A stretch of 43,676 nt of DNA from an uncultured Saprospiraceae bacterium (lineage in GTDB: Bacteria > Bacteroidota > Bacteroidia > Chitinophagales > Saprospiraceae), in contig CAKZUM010000001.1 in the NCBI GenBank assembly GCA_937921525.1, positions 1 to 43,676 on the forward strand, in the 5' to 3' direction. The stretch's first letter is position 1. Every line of letters begins with the position of its first letter. Shown here one piece after another: positions 20,178 through 29,451 of this stretch. The notes beneath the pieces are model-generated. The model did no database searches and was not told the DNA's origin. It was given only the letters and a program-made list of their open reading frames with translations. Position numbers and translations under genes: made by a program.

Positions 20178-20185
20178 TAGATTTG
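20178..20185 (+). promoter_or_regulatory. Candidate -7 box (TAGATTTG) upstream of gene 4
   Basis: An exact match to the Bacteroidota -7 consensus TAnnTTTG. The same octamer occurs upstream of gene 2 at 5092, and both lie downstream of a shared GTCACAAAAG string (4964 and 20132). No -33 TTTG is seen at normal spacing, and the distance to the ATG is over 600 bases, so the call is weak. Confidence 0.3.
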
Positions 20186-20388
20186 TTCTATCAATTTGTA
20201 TTACCCCCACCTACTATCTCCCACTCGCTATTATAGAGACATGTCATTGGGCAAACCATCAGTAGTATTTTTATTTAGAGATACGGAGCAGTACCATGCT
20301 TTGTAAAGATCGAAACATATAAAATATATTTTAATTTTATTAACACTCTAATAAATATACTAAATCTTTTCCAAAAATAATCTACTAG

Positions 20389-20530
20389 ACACATTAGTCA
20401 AAACTAAGTTAGATACTTAGCTCTATTTCTGACAAGCCTACAATTTTAATAAACACAACACACATTAGTCAAAACTAAGTCCTGTACTTAGCTTTTCTCT
20501 AACAAGTCTACTTTTCAATAAACACAATAC
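20389..20530 (+). repeat. 71-bp tandem duplication, each unit with a small hairpin
   Basis: Two imperfect copies start at 20389 and 20460 with 'ACACATTAGTCAAAACTAAG' and end with 'AATAAACACAA'. Each carries a 6-bp hairpin, CTAAGT and ACTTAG, with a 5-base loop that differs between copies (TAGAT, CCTGT). The loop changes while the stem is kept, which suggests that the folded RNA matters. The second copy is followed by a short T-rich run. Confidence 0.75.
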
Positions 20531-20540
20531 AACAAAAAAA

Positions 20541-20562
20541 GCCAGGATAAAAATATCCTAGC
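20541..20562 (+). other. Hairpin in the leader region of gene 4
   Basis: A 9-bp stem with one mismatch (GCCAGGATA and TATCCTAGC) closes an AAAA loop. No long T-run follows. It is part of a series of hairpins upstream of gene 4. Confidence 0.6.
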
Positions 20563-20572
20563 TTGAAGCATA

Positions 20573-20594
20573 AGTCCTGCAAGAGGACTCTTTT
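20573..20594 (+). terminator. Short hairpin with T-run, possible weak terminator or attenuator
   Basis: Arms AGTCCT and AGGACT enclose a 5-base loop and are followed by CTTTT. The stem is only 6 bp, so termination would be weak. It lies within the putative leader of gene 4. Confidence 0.4.
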
Positions 20595-20611
20595 CGATAC
20601 AAAAAAAACTG

Positions 20612-20635
20612 CTAAAATAGTACCAACTATTTTAG
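20612..20635 (+). other. Perfect 10-bp inverted repeat
   Basis: CTAAAATAGT and ACTATTTTAG enclose the tetraloop ACCA. The arms are perfectly complementary. No T-run follows. It could be an RNA hairpin in the gene 4 leader or a protein-binding site. Confidence 0.6.
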
Positions 20636-20660
20636 TAAACTTTAATGGTAATGACTTAAT

Positions 20661-20683
20661 GATAAATGAGTACTCGTTTTATC
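20661..20683. promoter_or_regulatory. Operator-like dyad around GAGTACTC
   Basis: The 8-bp palindrome GAGTACTC is flanked by GATAAA on the left and TTTATC on the right, with one and two spacer bases. It lies about 120 bases before the gene 4 start. A regulatory role is inferred from symmetry alone. Confidence 0.35.
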
Positions 20684-20800
20684 ACGATTCTAGTGGTATC
20701 GTCTGTCTCGTTTGAATGTTCTTTACCCATTTTTCTACTCTTGCGGACTTACAGCTTTACATTAATATAATTTTATAAGAAATTGTAAACTGTAATCACC

Positions 20801-23800
20801 ATGCAACAAAATGTTACTCGTTGGAGGAATTTGAATGCTATTAAACATTTAAATCCGCTTCCAAAAAAAATTAAAAGTACAGCACACCAAAAAGTGTTCC
20901 CTGAATTTAACAATGTGCTTTCTTATCAATTAGTCTACTCATTCGTTTTTAGGGCTTTGATATGCTTTATACTAGTTGTAGCTAACATTTCCTCTTTAAC
21001 TGCTCAGATTTCGCCAAACTTTGTAAATCAAGATCTGTATCCAGGCGCCGTAGGTTCGGTCACTGTTACAATACCTCCTAGCTCAAATCCGGGAGATTTA
21101 GTCATGGTTTTTATTGGAACGGATGATGATGGTGCTATTACAGAACCTGCCAGCTTCAGTAACTTATACGAATTTTGGACTGGAACAGCAGGACCAACTG
21201 CTGGTGTATATTATCGAATAATAGATGGTACCGAGGACCCTACCTATAGTTTTTCTTTTCCTTCCGAACCCACAGTGGTTACGACTATAAGATTTGACAG
21301 GGATAAAATAGATTCCGCCAACCCCATACATGCTATGGCAAATAATAGCGGTACTTCTAATAATCCGCAAGCTCCTTCTATTACTACTGGTATTGAAAAT
21401 CTTAGCTATTTTCAATATGTAGCTATAGATGGTGCTAGCGCTGGTGTCTTAAGTTCGAACTCAGCGACAGCTACCATACTTGCGACCGATCAAAGTGGTA
21501 ATTCCGGAGGAGTAGAAACGATGTTGGTATCAGAAATACAAGCGACTGCTGGTGCCACACCAATGGGTAGCTTTAGTTTTGCTAGCGAACAATGGGCAAC
21601 TGTTGCGTTCGCTTTAAATCCATCTCCTTTAGAAATTACTGGTCAAACTGGAGGCGATTGTAATAATGCTGCCGCTACCTTAACACTTGACTATGAAGCA
21701 GCCAATGCTGCGGGTACCTTTGAGTTAAGAGACCCTGCCAACGCTATCATCGCAACTGAAGCTTATTCCAGCACAACTGGTTCCATTTCCTTCAATTTTA
21801 ATGTAACAACCAATGGCGCTTACACCGTTCAAAATCAAGGAGCCCCATTGAATACCGCAACGGCTTATTATTATCCAACTGATATAGATTCTGATAATGA
21901 TGGGGTTTGTGATTTGAATGATTTAGATGATGATAATGATGGTATTTCGGATATAGCAGAAAATGCTATTTGCACTGCATTCGATTACACCGTAGTCGCT
22001 AATAAACAAAATATAGAACTATCAGCTACAGCTAACACATCTGGAGATATCCAAGTTTTATTAGATGGAAATGCTTCCAATAATAATTTTTATTACCCTG
22101 ATGTTTCTATTGTTGACAAAGAAATTGTCCGCTTAAAATTTCCAAAACCATTGGTGTTAACAGGTATTGAATTTCAAATTGGTGACAGTTATATGTTCAA
22201 TACTGGAGCAACAACTAGAATGCAAGCTAGTTCTGATGGTACCAGTTGGATAGATATATCTCCTGACTATGTCAAAATGCGACCTCCCAATAATACACCA
22301 GGCGTTATTAGTTCTGCTCCTCATGCAGAGACTTTCCAATGGTCTAATTCCACTCCGTATCAGTATTATAGATTATATGGAATAGCTGGTAATACCAATC
22401 AAAATCCTTGGATCAATGAATTACATTTTCAAGTAAGCAATGGCATATGTGATTTAGACCAAGATGGAGTTCCGAATCAACTAGATCTTGATTCTGACAA
22501 TGATGGGATTCCTGATAACGTAGAAGGTCAACCAACTTTAACTTATGTTGCACCAAATAATGATACACCCGCGCAATACCTAACGAATAACGGAATAAAT
22601 TCCGCTTATGGAACTGGCTTAGTACCGCCTAACCAAGATGGTGATTTTTGCGAAGATTTTTTAGATATTGATACAGACAATGATGGTACGGAAGATAAGG
22701 AAGAATCGGGCTTACTATTAACAGCAGTTTTTGGTGCTAATGGGCTAGATAATAATTTAGAAGGTGCAGATGACTACAGCGATGCTAACGGAAACATTAA
22801 TGATCCTAAAAATGACTTAGCGGGCTCAGATCCTGGAATTGCGGAAGTATATTATCGTCAAATTCCAACCCCTGGTGGAGTAGCTTTAGGTTTAGAATTA
22901 TGGACCCTTCCAAACTCCATTACCTACGATGCAACGAATGATAATATTATTACTAGAGTAGAAGATTTTTCGGGTACCATAGCAGCGGATCAGACTTATG
23001 GGTTATTCGACTTCATCAGTGGAGATCCTAAAATTATAGAAGCAGGCATTAATTTCAATCCAAACATTGAATTTGATGGGAATGATTGGTTCAGAAAAGA
23101 AGATGGGTTTAATACCAATACCTGGACAGAAGGAGAACGGTTCACCGTCATGGCAGAAAACGAAGAGGGCTATAATGGCAACAATGGTTTTGTTACTGAT
23201 TTTGCTGCAAAAGCAGGGGGCGCACATTATACTTTTGGTAATAAAGGTATTTATCATCAATTTGGTTCTAGTGATAGACATTCTTGGAATAGCACTACTG
23301 GAGCCAATCTAGAATCAAATGGAACCCACCAAGGCTTTCTATTTGATACCCGTAGTTATTTAATTGACAATGTATGGTCCGCTACCAACGATTGGGGAAA
23401 TGACGTTAATGGAAATCCAACCTACCGAGATGCCACTAACACCCCAAATTTTGCGATGACCCATTTCCATTGGGGAGCAGTACATAGTGCTACCTATTAT
23501 GGAAATTCTCCAGAAGTCTTTTTCTATTCTCGAAAGGTAAATGACCAAGAACGACTCCGAATTAATACTTACCTGGGCATCAAATATGGTATCACTTTAG
23601 GCAGTGAAACCAATTTAGTAAATTATCTAGATTCTAAAGGAGAGGTCATTTGGACAGCAAATGCAGACTACCAAAATAATATTGCAGGTATCGGACAAGA
23701 TAATGCTTCTGGCTTATCCCAAAAACAATCGACGACCATCAATGCTACTAATAATGTGGTCATGTATTTAGGGGATCATACAGGTACCGATTTACCTGCC

Positions 23801-25402
23801 ACCAATAAACTGAACACTCAATCCTTTCCTAATAATGGAGATTTTATGGTATGGGGAGATAATAACGAATCCCTTGGTTTCTTAACCTCCTACACCCCCA
23901 ATTCCTTTACTCCAGATGGCCCCTATTTTGCAATGGAAAGGGTTTGGATCATTCAAGAAAAGACAGGAAATGTTGGTACGGTCACAGTCAAAGCACCCAC
24001 AGGTGCTACTTATTTACTGGTACATAATTCTGCTAACTTTTCTACAGGCACACCAACAGAAGTTGCGCTTACAGAAGATGCATTTGGTAACCTGTTGGCT
24101 ACGTATGATTTTAGTGATGGGGATTATTTTACCTTCATTCAAGAACCGCCGCCTGCTCCGGGAGGGATCGCACATGAATTAGGGGTATGGTTAAGAGCAG
24201 ATAAAAATATATATTCCGATGCAGGTACTACCAATGCAATAACAAACAATCCTGTACAACAATGGAATACGCAAATAGGAGAAGACCATACTACCCAAAC
24301 AACTGCTAATCAACAACCTATTTATAAAGACGGTAGTCAGACAGAAGCGATTAATTTTAATCCAGGAGTTGTATTTGACGGAAGCAATGATGAACTACAT
24401 TTCCCTTCTAGACTCGGCGTCACAGGGACTAATAACTTTACCATTTTTGCAGCAGGAAAAGTAAGTAGTGGAGGAGCGAAAAGAATTTTTGGTCCAGCTA
24501 GTAGCGGCAACAATGCTTACGAAATGGATATTAATAAGGTATCGGCTGTTCAGGCTAGAGTGGCTGTTATTGCAGAGGGAGTAAAAGAGACAGAGGTTAA
24601 TGAAGCCTTTGTAGCATTTACTTCTAGAGATGGAAACACCTTTAGCGTAGCAACAAATGGAGAAGTACCTGTCACAGGCAACAATACTAAAAACTTTACT
24701 TCCACAAATAATTATGATTTGGGAAGTTCGTATAATACCAATCCAGATTTTCACGGTACCTTAGGTGAATTTGTAGTCTATCAAGGTGCAAAAACCAGCG
24801 ATGATATTCAAAAAATTCAAACTTACCTAGCCTTAAAATACGGGGCTACTTTAGATACCAATTATGTAGCCAGTTCAGGTACCACAATTTGGTCAAAAGA
24901 TAGTATCTACAACCAAGCTATTGCAGGGATCGGATATGATAAAGCAGCTGGTTTACTACAAAAACAATCTTGGTCTACAGTAGATACAACTATTGCGATT
25001 GGTCTAGGAAATATCTTTGCTAGTAATCAAGTGAACCCTGCCGTTTTTGAAAACAACCTATCCTTCCTCGTTTGGGGAAGCAATGGCGCTACGACTGCTA
25101 TTGACACCATGATTACCCCATTAATTAGTAGTATGAAACGAGTCTGGAAAGTCGCTAACATTCAAAGTATTGAAGATGTTGTTGCCAGAGTTCATAGTGC
25201 TACTTTAGGGGTAACAGATGAAACTCCCATCATCATTGTAAGTAGCGACGAAATCATTGATGAAAATGATACGATTTATTCCTTATCTGAAAGTGGCGAT
25301 TATTTCAAAGGAACAATTAATCTACCTGATGGCATGTATTTTACCATCGGTTTGAAAGCTCCCCAACCTTTAATGATTCCAATCAAATATTCTAGGAATT
25401 AA
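20801..25402 (+). CDS. Large secreted protein with TSP3-like motifs, discoidin-like and LamG/DUF8202-like units
   Basis: 1533 residues. The N-terminus has a polar basic stretch of ~45 residues before a hydrophobic segment ending in 'SSLTAQ', so it looks like a signal peptide with a long n-region; no internal Met offers a shorter start. Residues ~70-290 form a beta-rich domain I cannot name. Thrombospondin type 3-like calcium motifs occur at ~361-388 ('DSDNDGVCD', 'DDDNDGISD'), ~550-576 and ~617-637. Between the first two lies an F5/8 type C (discoidin)-like segment. Residues ~690-1117 and ~1118-1527 are two LamG-like/DUF8202-like units ('NTYLGIKYGITLGSE', 'NIAGIGQDNASGL'; 'QTYLALKYGATLD', 'AIAGIGYDKAAGL'). 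The chain ends at 'IPIKYSRN' without a T9SS sorting domain, which is odd for this architecture. A carbohydrate or matrix-binding role is inferred. A 60-bp palindrome starts two bases after the stop. Confidence 0.93.
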   Translation: MQQNVTRWRNLNAIKHLNPLPKKIKSTAHQKVFPEFNNVLSYQLVYSFVFRALICFILVVANISSLTAQISPNFVNQDLYPGAVGSVTVTIPPSSNPGDLVMVFIGTDDDGAITEPASFSNLYEFWTGTAGPTAGVYYRIIDGTEDPTYSFSFPSEPTVVTTIRFDRDKIDSANPIHAMANNSGTSNNPQAPSITTGIENLSYFQYVAIDGASAGVLSSNSATATILATDQSGNSGGVETMLVSEIQATAGATPMGSFSFASEQWATVAFALNPSPLEITGQTGGDCNNAAATLTLDYEAANAAGTFELRDPANAIIATEAYSSTTGSISFNFNVTTNGAYTVQNQGAPLNTATAYYYPTDIDSDNDGVCDLNDLDDDNDGISDIAENAICTAFDYTVVANKQNIELSATANTSGDIQVLLDGNASNNNFYYPDVSIVDKEIVRLKFPKPLVLTGIEFQIGDSYMFNTGATTRMQASSDGTSWIDISPDYVKMRPPNNTPGVISSAPHAETFQWSNSTPYQYYRLYGIAGNTNQNPWINELHFQVSNGICDLDQDGVPNQLDLDSDNDGIPDNVEGQPTLTYVAPNNDTPAQYLTNNGINSAYGTGLVPPNQDGDFCEDFLDIDTDNDGTEDKEESGLLLTAVFGANGLDNNLEGADDYSDANGNINDPKNDLAGSDPGIAEVYYRQIPTPGGVALGLELWTLPNSITYDATNDNIITRVEDFSGTIAADQTYGLFDFISGDPKIIEAGINFNPNIEFDGNDWFRKEDGFNTNTWTEGERFTVMAENEEGYNGNNGFVTDFAAKAGGAHYTFGNKGIYHQFGSSDRHSWNSTTGANLESNGTHQGFLFDTRSYLIDNVWSATNDWGNDVNGNPTYRDATNTPNFAMTHFHWGAVHSATYYGNSPEVFFYSRKVNDQERLRINTYLGIKYGITLGSETNLVNYLDSKGEVIWTANADYQNNIAGIGQDNASGLSQKQSTTINATNNVVMYLGDHTGTDLPATNKLNTQSFPNNGDFMVWGDNNESLGFLTSYTPNSFTPDGPYFAMERVWIIQEKTGNVGTVTVKAPTGATYLLVHNSANFSTGTPTEVALTEDAFGNLLATYDFSDGDYFTFIQEPPPAPGGIAHELGVWLRADKNIYSDAGTTNAITNNPVQQWNTQIGEDHTTQTTANQQPIYKDGSQTEAINFNPGVVFDGSNDELHFPSRLGVTGTNNFTIFAAGKVSSGGAKRIFGPASSGNNAYEMDINKVSAVQARVAVIAEGVKETEVNEAFVAFTSRDGNTFSVATNGEVPVTGNNTKNFTSTNNYDLGSSYNTNPDFHGTLGEFVVYQGAKTSDDIQKIQTYLALKYGATLDTNYVASSGTTIWSKDSIYNQAIAGIGYDKAAGLLQKQSWSTVDTTIAIGLGNIFASNQVNPAVFENNLSFLVWGSNGATTAIDTMITPLISSMKRVWKVANIQSIEDVVARVHSATLGVTDETPIIIVSSDEIIDENDTIYSLSESGDYFKGTINLPDGMYFTIGLKAPQPLMIPIKYSRN

Positions 25403-25508
25403 CTGGTAGGGGCAATCCTGTGTGATTGCCTATGTACGGGCAATCACATAGGATTGCCCCTACCCCAAATCTTTCATCTATTCAATCCTTATTAAAAATC
25501 CCATTTTC
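25403..25508. other. Short gap between genes 4 and 5
   Basis: 106 bases, more than half of which are the palindrome at 25405-25464. The remainder is AT-rich with no promoter box that I recognise, so genes 4 and 5 may be co-transcribed. Confidence 0.7.
25405..25464. repeat. 60-bp REP-like palindrome
   Basis: Two 26-base arms (starting GGTAGGGGCAATCC, ending GGATTGCCCCTACC) pair with a single G-U in place of a Watson-Crick pair, around an 8-base loop TATGTACG. It is much more G+C-rich than its surroundings and lacks a T-run. Palindromes of this GTAGGGGC...GCCCCTAC type are known as dispersed REP/MITE-like repeats in several phyla, often moved by REP-associated tyrosine transposases; membership here is by resemblance. 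As RNA it would form a very stable hairpin between genes 4 and 5. Confidence 0.8.
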
Positions 25509-28500
25509 ATGGAACAGTTAAAACATATTATAACCATAGGTTTCTTACTATTTTTTTTATTTATTTCCACTAATGCCCAGAGTCAATGTAATACGTCTAC
25601 GGGTGTAGGTGGAACCGTCTTTCGAGACTTTAATCACAACGGAAATCAAGATCCTGCAACCGCAGACTTTTTAGCCGAAACAGGTTTTGCCAATGTCACC
25701 GTTACAGCTATTGGTGATGATGGAGCTATTCTTGGCACAGCAATGACAGATGCAACAGGAGCTTGGTTCATTAATGACTTGCCCGCAGGCGAACGTGTGT
25801 TAATCCAATATGAACCTGCAGAGGGAACTTGCGAAGGCGCTTTTGGTGCCAGCAGCAATTCAGAAACCGAACTCATCGAAGTAGGCAAATGTGGATTAAT
25901 TTCTTCCGTTGCTATCCCATCGGATTATCGCTCAGAAGAATTCAATTTATTGGGTTCTTGTATTAGTGATAAATATCAAACCGCACCGAGACAGAAGGGT
26001 GTCTATATTACCTCTGCATGGGATATTACAGACAACGCCACTTTATTTATGAAAAAATTTGGGGAAACCGATATAGCAATGACCCCACTCAGTTTTTATA
26101 ATCAAACAGGAAATTTATTTGGTGTCGCTTATGCCAAAACAACCAAACAAGTTTTTGGAGCAAACTATATCCGTAGTGGAGCCATCGAAACAGAAAACGT
26201 AGGTAAAATATTTAGATATGACGTGACGACCAACACCACTACTGCTTGGGCAGATTTACCTAGTTTAGGTTTTTCTGCGGGCAGTCCAATTGATTTGGGT
26301 AATCCAACCAATCATGGAGAATTTGTGGGTCGAACAGGCTTAGGCGATTTAGATATTGCAGAAGACGATTCAGAGTTATACGTTTCCAATGCCTTTACTA
26401 AAAGTATTTTCATTCTACCAATTGCAGCGGATGGTTCACTAGACCAAGCAAATGTCAAAGAAGTAACACTACCAAGTCCTTGCGGATCAGATGAATACAA
26501 AGCTGTTTCTGGATTAGGGGTTCATAGTAGTGGACGAGTGTATGCAGCTGTAACTTGTCATGGGCCAGCAACAAAAGATATTAAGTTCGTGATCTACTCT
26601 TTTGATCCTTCAAATGCCAATCCTTCTTCAACAGTACAAGAGGAATTAGTTTTAGATAATCTATTTGATAAAGTCTCCCTTTGGAAAAATTATAGTTGGG
26701 CCGACTGGCCTAGTAAAGCAACCGTTGCGTTACAATTATGGATGACCGATATCGTTTTTCGCTTAAATAATGATGGCAGCGAAGTGATGTATATGGGTAC
26801 GAGGAACAGAAACTTAGATCAATCGGTTGCAACGCCAGGGTCTTGTAGTATTAATTCCCCTGTTCCAATTTATACCGCAGAAAGATCAAGTACGACAGGG
26901 GCTTGGACTAAAGCCAATTTAAATTTCAAATCTGACTATGGAACCAGTGGTTCTTTAGCTTATCAACCTGGAGGCACCAATCTGTTAGCGATGTATCGAG
27001 ATTGTAATTCTAATGCCCAAGCCAAAAATTCCTATGGAGGGTATAGAGCCTATCCAATCAATGGTGGAAGTGCAGCGGTGCAATATCGGGCTTTACAAAC
27101 TGCCTTTTCAGAAGTCTTAATGCGTTTTAACAATATTTGGGCGGATATAGAAATCATGAGTGATCCTGCGCCCATTTCGATTGGTAACTTAGTATGGTAT
27201 GATGTGGATGCAGATGGAATTAGAGATACCGATGAAGCGTATGCTAGTGGGGTTTCCGTTTCTTTATACAAAGATACAAATGGAAATAACAGCTATGATA
27301 GTTCAGACAAATATATTGAAACAACCATAACAGATGGTCTTGGTCACTACTATTTCACGAACTTACTACCTAACATGAAATACTTTGTGGCCTTAAACAA
27401 TAGCAATGATTTTGCCACGGGAGGGGTGTTAGAAGGCGGAACTTTAACCACTACTGATGCTGGAAACAATGACAAATTAGATTCAGATGCGACCCTAGTA
27501 AATGGTATTCCTGTTGCTATGGTAATGACTCAAAACGCAGGGAAAAATAATTATACGGTTGACTTTGGCGTCATCGTTAGCAATCCACCAATGCTTCCCC
27601 CTCCAGGTTGTTATACGCCTTCTTCAGCAGCAGCTCCAAAAGCAACTGCTTGTTTAGGAGAGTTAGCAGATCCTTGGGAGATTAATGTTTTTAATAGTCC
27701 TGAACCAGGAGATCAACTTAAAATCGTTTCTTTTCCGAGCAAACAAACAGGTACAGACATGTATACAGGCGGAACTGTTTTAGCTACGGAAACCATTGTT
27801 GATAATAAAATTTCTTATACGCCAGTTGTTGGAGCTAGTGCAGAAACAATCTTTTTATATGCGATTATAGAGCCTACTCCACCGAATGCTGCTTGTCGCC
27901 CTTTTGCAGAATTAGAATTGAATATCAGAGATTGTAGTGTTATTCCTGATTTAAAATTAACGAAGGATATTGATAGGAATCAAGTAGCATTAAATAGTAA
28001 TGTAACTTATACCTTAACCGTTAAAAATGAAGGAACACTAGATGCGACAGGAATCACCGTCGATGAACCTTTACATGCAGCTTTAGCGCTTGTAAATTCT
28101 TCTCCAACTAAAGGAGATTATACCGCAGGTATATGGACAATTGGGGATCTAGCAATTGATGAAGAAGTGACGCTGACGATTACAGCAACCGTTTCAGAGG
28201 TCGGTCTTTTTTATAATACCGCAGAAATTGCTAGTGTCAACGAGGGCGATAAAGATTCTACGCCTAGCAATAAAGAAGAAAAAGAAGATGACATGGATAG
28301 AGAATGTGTAAGTGTACCAGTGGAAATTTGCCCAGGCGAAACCTATACCCTATCCGTTGATCCTGCTTATACCGATGTACAATGGTTCTTCAATGGAGAT
28401 ACCATTCCAGATGCAACAGATAATTCTTATACGGCTACTGAAGAAGGAGTTTATACCCTAACTGCTTTATATAAAAACAGACCAACTGATAGTGGTTGTG

Positions 28501-29366
28501 GTTTTGAATTAAAAATTAAAACAGGTATTGAAGCGCCAATTTTAACTGCCGTAGATACGATTCTTTGTGCAGAGGAAAATACCACTTTGACTGTTACTAA
28601 TGGGGCTAATTATTCTTGGAGTACTGGCGAAACAACTGCTAGTATAAATGTTGCTCCATTAGCCACTACCATTTACACCGTAACCTTAACCGTTCCGGGA
28701 TGTGCCACTCCTATAGAAAAAGAAATGGAGGTGATCGTTAATAGCAAACCATCTATCTATATGTTTTCTCCACTAGCAGCCTGCTTAAATGGCGATTTAG
28801 AACTGAGTGCCATTGGCGGTGTAGAATACAATTGGAGTAATGGCGCAACAGGCCCAGATGTGACTTATACACCTACTACTTTAGGCAATCAATCTTTTTC
28901 AGTGGAGGTCACCAATGCTGAAGGTTGCACAAGCCAACAAGCCGTACAGGTAGAAATCAAAGATGATTGTGGCCCTTGCCCAACACTTGATATCGCTCAA
29001 ACGGTACAGACTTGCTGTTATGGTAGTTTGCCTGAATCAATTGATATTACGATTTCTGATTTGACGATTGATTCAATTGATATTGCGATCATGTACGAAG
29101 AGGTAGTAGAGACCGATCTTATTTATGACGATTTTGATTTATATTACATACAAACGATTCCTGTTGTTAATGGCCTTGCTACTTGGCAACCTTTCAATAT
29201 TAATGGAATGTTTGAAGGAGATTTAGCAGATACTAGAGATGCTTTTATCTATGCAGGTTTACGGACAGCCCCTACCAATCCGACTTGCCGACCTTTTGCT
29301 TTTCAGAAAATTTTAATTAACCGAAAGCCAATTTGCCCCCCTACCGATATCAATCTAAAAGAATAA
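25509..29366 (+). CDS. Large secreted protein with SdrD-B-like, propeller-like, DUF11 and Ig-like domains
   Basis: 1285 residues with a clear signal peptide ('MEQLKHIITIGFLLFFLF', cut near 'TNAQSQ'). An SdrD B-like domain (~30-115, 'GGTVFRDFNHNGNQD') is followed by a ~400-residue segment (~135-545) with the look of a beta-propeller ('LGDLDIAEDDSELYVSN', 'VSGLGVHSSGRVYAA'). A second SdrD B-like domain ('GNLVWYDVDADGIRD') lies at ~558-695, then a Cys-containing module, one DUF11 repeat (~816-930) and two or three Ig/PKD-like units (~930-1155). The last ~120 residues are Cys-bearing and end 'PPTDINLKE'; no T9SS type A motif is seen. It follows gene 4 by 106 bases and may share its transcript. 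The role as a cell-surface or matrix protein is inferred. Confidence 0.93.
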   Translation: MEQLKHIITIGFLLFFLFISTNAQSQCNTSTGVGGTVFRDFNHNGNQDPATADFLAETGFANVTVTAIGDDGAILGTAMTDATGAWFINDLPAGERVLIQYEPAEGTCEGAFGASSNSETELIEVGKCGLISSVAIPSDYRSEEFNLLGSCISDKYQTAPRQKGVYITSAWDITDNATLFMKKFGETDIAMTPLSFYNQTGNLFGVAYAKTTKQVFGANYIRSGAIETENVGKIFRYDVTTNTTTAWADLPSLGFSAGSPIDLGNPTNHGEFVGRTGLGDLDIAEDDSELYVSNAFTKSIFILPIAADGSLDQANVKEVTLPSPCGSDEYKAVSGLGVHSSGRVYAAVTCHGPATKDIKFVIYSFDPSNANPSSTVQEELVLDNLFDKVSLWKNYSWADWPSKATVALQLWMTDIVFRLNNDGSEVMYMGTRNRNLDQSVATPGSCSINSPVPIYTAERSSTTGAWTKANLNFKSDYGTSGSLAYQPGGTNLLAMYRDCNSNAQAKNSYGGYRAYPINGGSAAVQYRALQTAFSEVLMRFNNIWADIEIMSDPAPISIGNLVWYDVDADGIRDTDEAYASGVSVSLYKDTNGNNSYDSSDKYIETTITDGLGHYYFTNLLPNMKYFVALNNSNDFATGGVLEGGTLTTTDAGNNDKLDSDATLVNGIPVAMVMTQNAGKNNYTVDFGVIVSNPPMLPPPGCYTPSSAAAPKATACLGELADPWEINVFNSPEPGDQLKIVSFPSKQTGTDMYTGGTVLATETIVDNKISYTPVVGASAETIFLYAIIEPTPPNAACRPFAELELNIRDCSVIPDLKLTKDIDRNQVALNSNVTYTLTVKNEGTLDATGITVDEPLHAALALVNSSPTKGDYTAGIWTIGDLAIDEEVTLTITATVSEVGLFYNTAEIASVNEGDKDSTPSNKEEKEDDMDRECVSVPVEICPGETYTLSVDPAYTDVQWFFNGDTIPDATDNSYTATEEGVYTLTALYKNRPTDSGCGFELKIKTGIEAPILTAVDTILCAEENTTLTVTNGANYSWSTGETTASINVAPLATTIYTVTLTVPGCATPIEKEMEVIVNSKPSIYMFSPLAACLNGDLELSAIGGVEYNWSNGATGPDVTYTPTTLGNQSFSVEVTNAEGCTSQQAVQVEIKDDCGPCPTLDIAQTVQTCCYGSLPESIDITISDLTIDSIDIAIMYEEVVETDLIYDDFDLYYIQTIPVVNGLATWQPFNINGMFEGDLADTRDAFIYAGLRTAPTNPTCRPFAFQKILINRKPICPPTDINLKE

Positions 29367-29451
29367 TGTTATAAGTACTTGAGACTTTTTTAACAAAATG
29401 TTTACAGGTACAAATATTACACACTTTAAAGGCAAGATCCATTTAAAATAA

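Larger units (their letters stand above)
19718..20800. other. 1.1-kb intergenic gap rich in hairpins
   Basis: The gap is very AT-rich and without a credible gene; the 87-codon ORF at 19765 starts with TTG inside the terminator. It contains a terminator, a TAGATTTG box at 20178, a 71-bp tandem duplication (20389-20530), three hairpins (20541-20635) and an operator-like dyad (20661-20683). If transcription starts near 20190, gene 4 would have a structured leader of about 600 bases. Confidence 0.75.

Noticed and set aside
20249-20330. Possible c-di-GMP (GEMM) riboswitch suggested by GGGCAAACC
   Set aside because: The other conserved GEMM parts (GACGCAAAGCC and the tetraloop-receptor region) are absent, so the short match is not enough.
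29372-29389. Terminator of gene 5
   Set aside because: Only a 4-bp stem (AAGT/ACTT) precedes the T-run, too weak to call.
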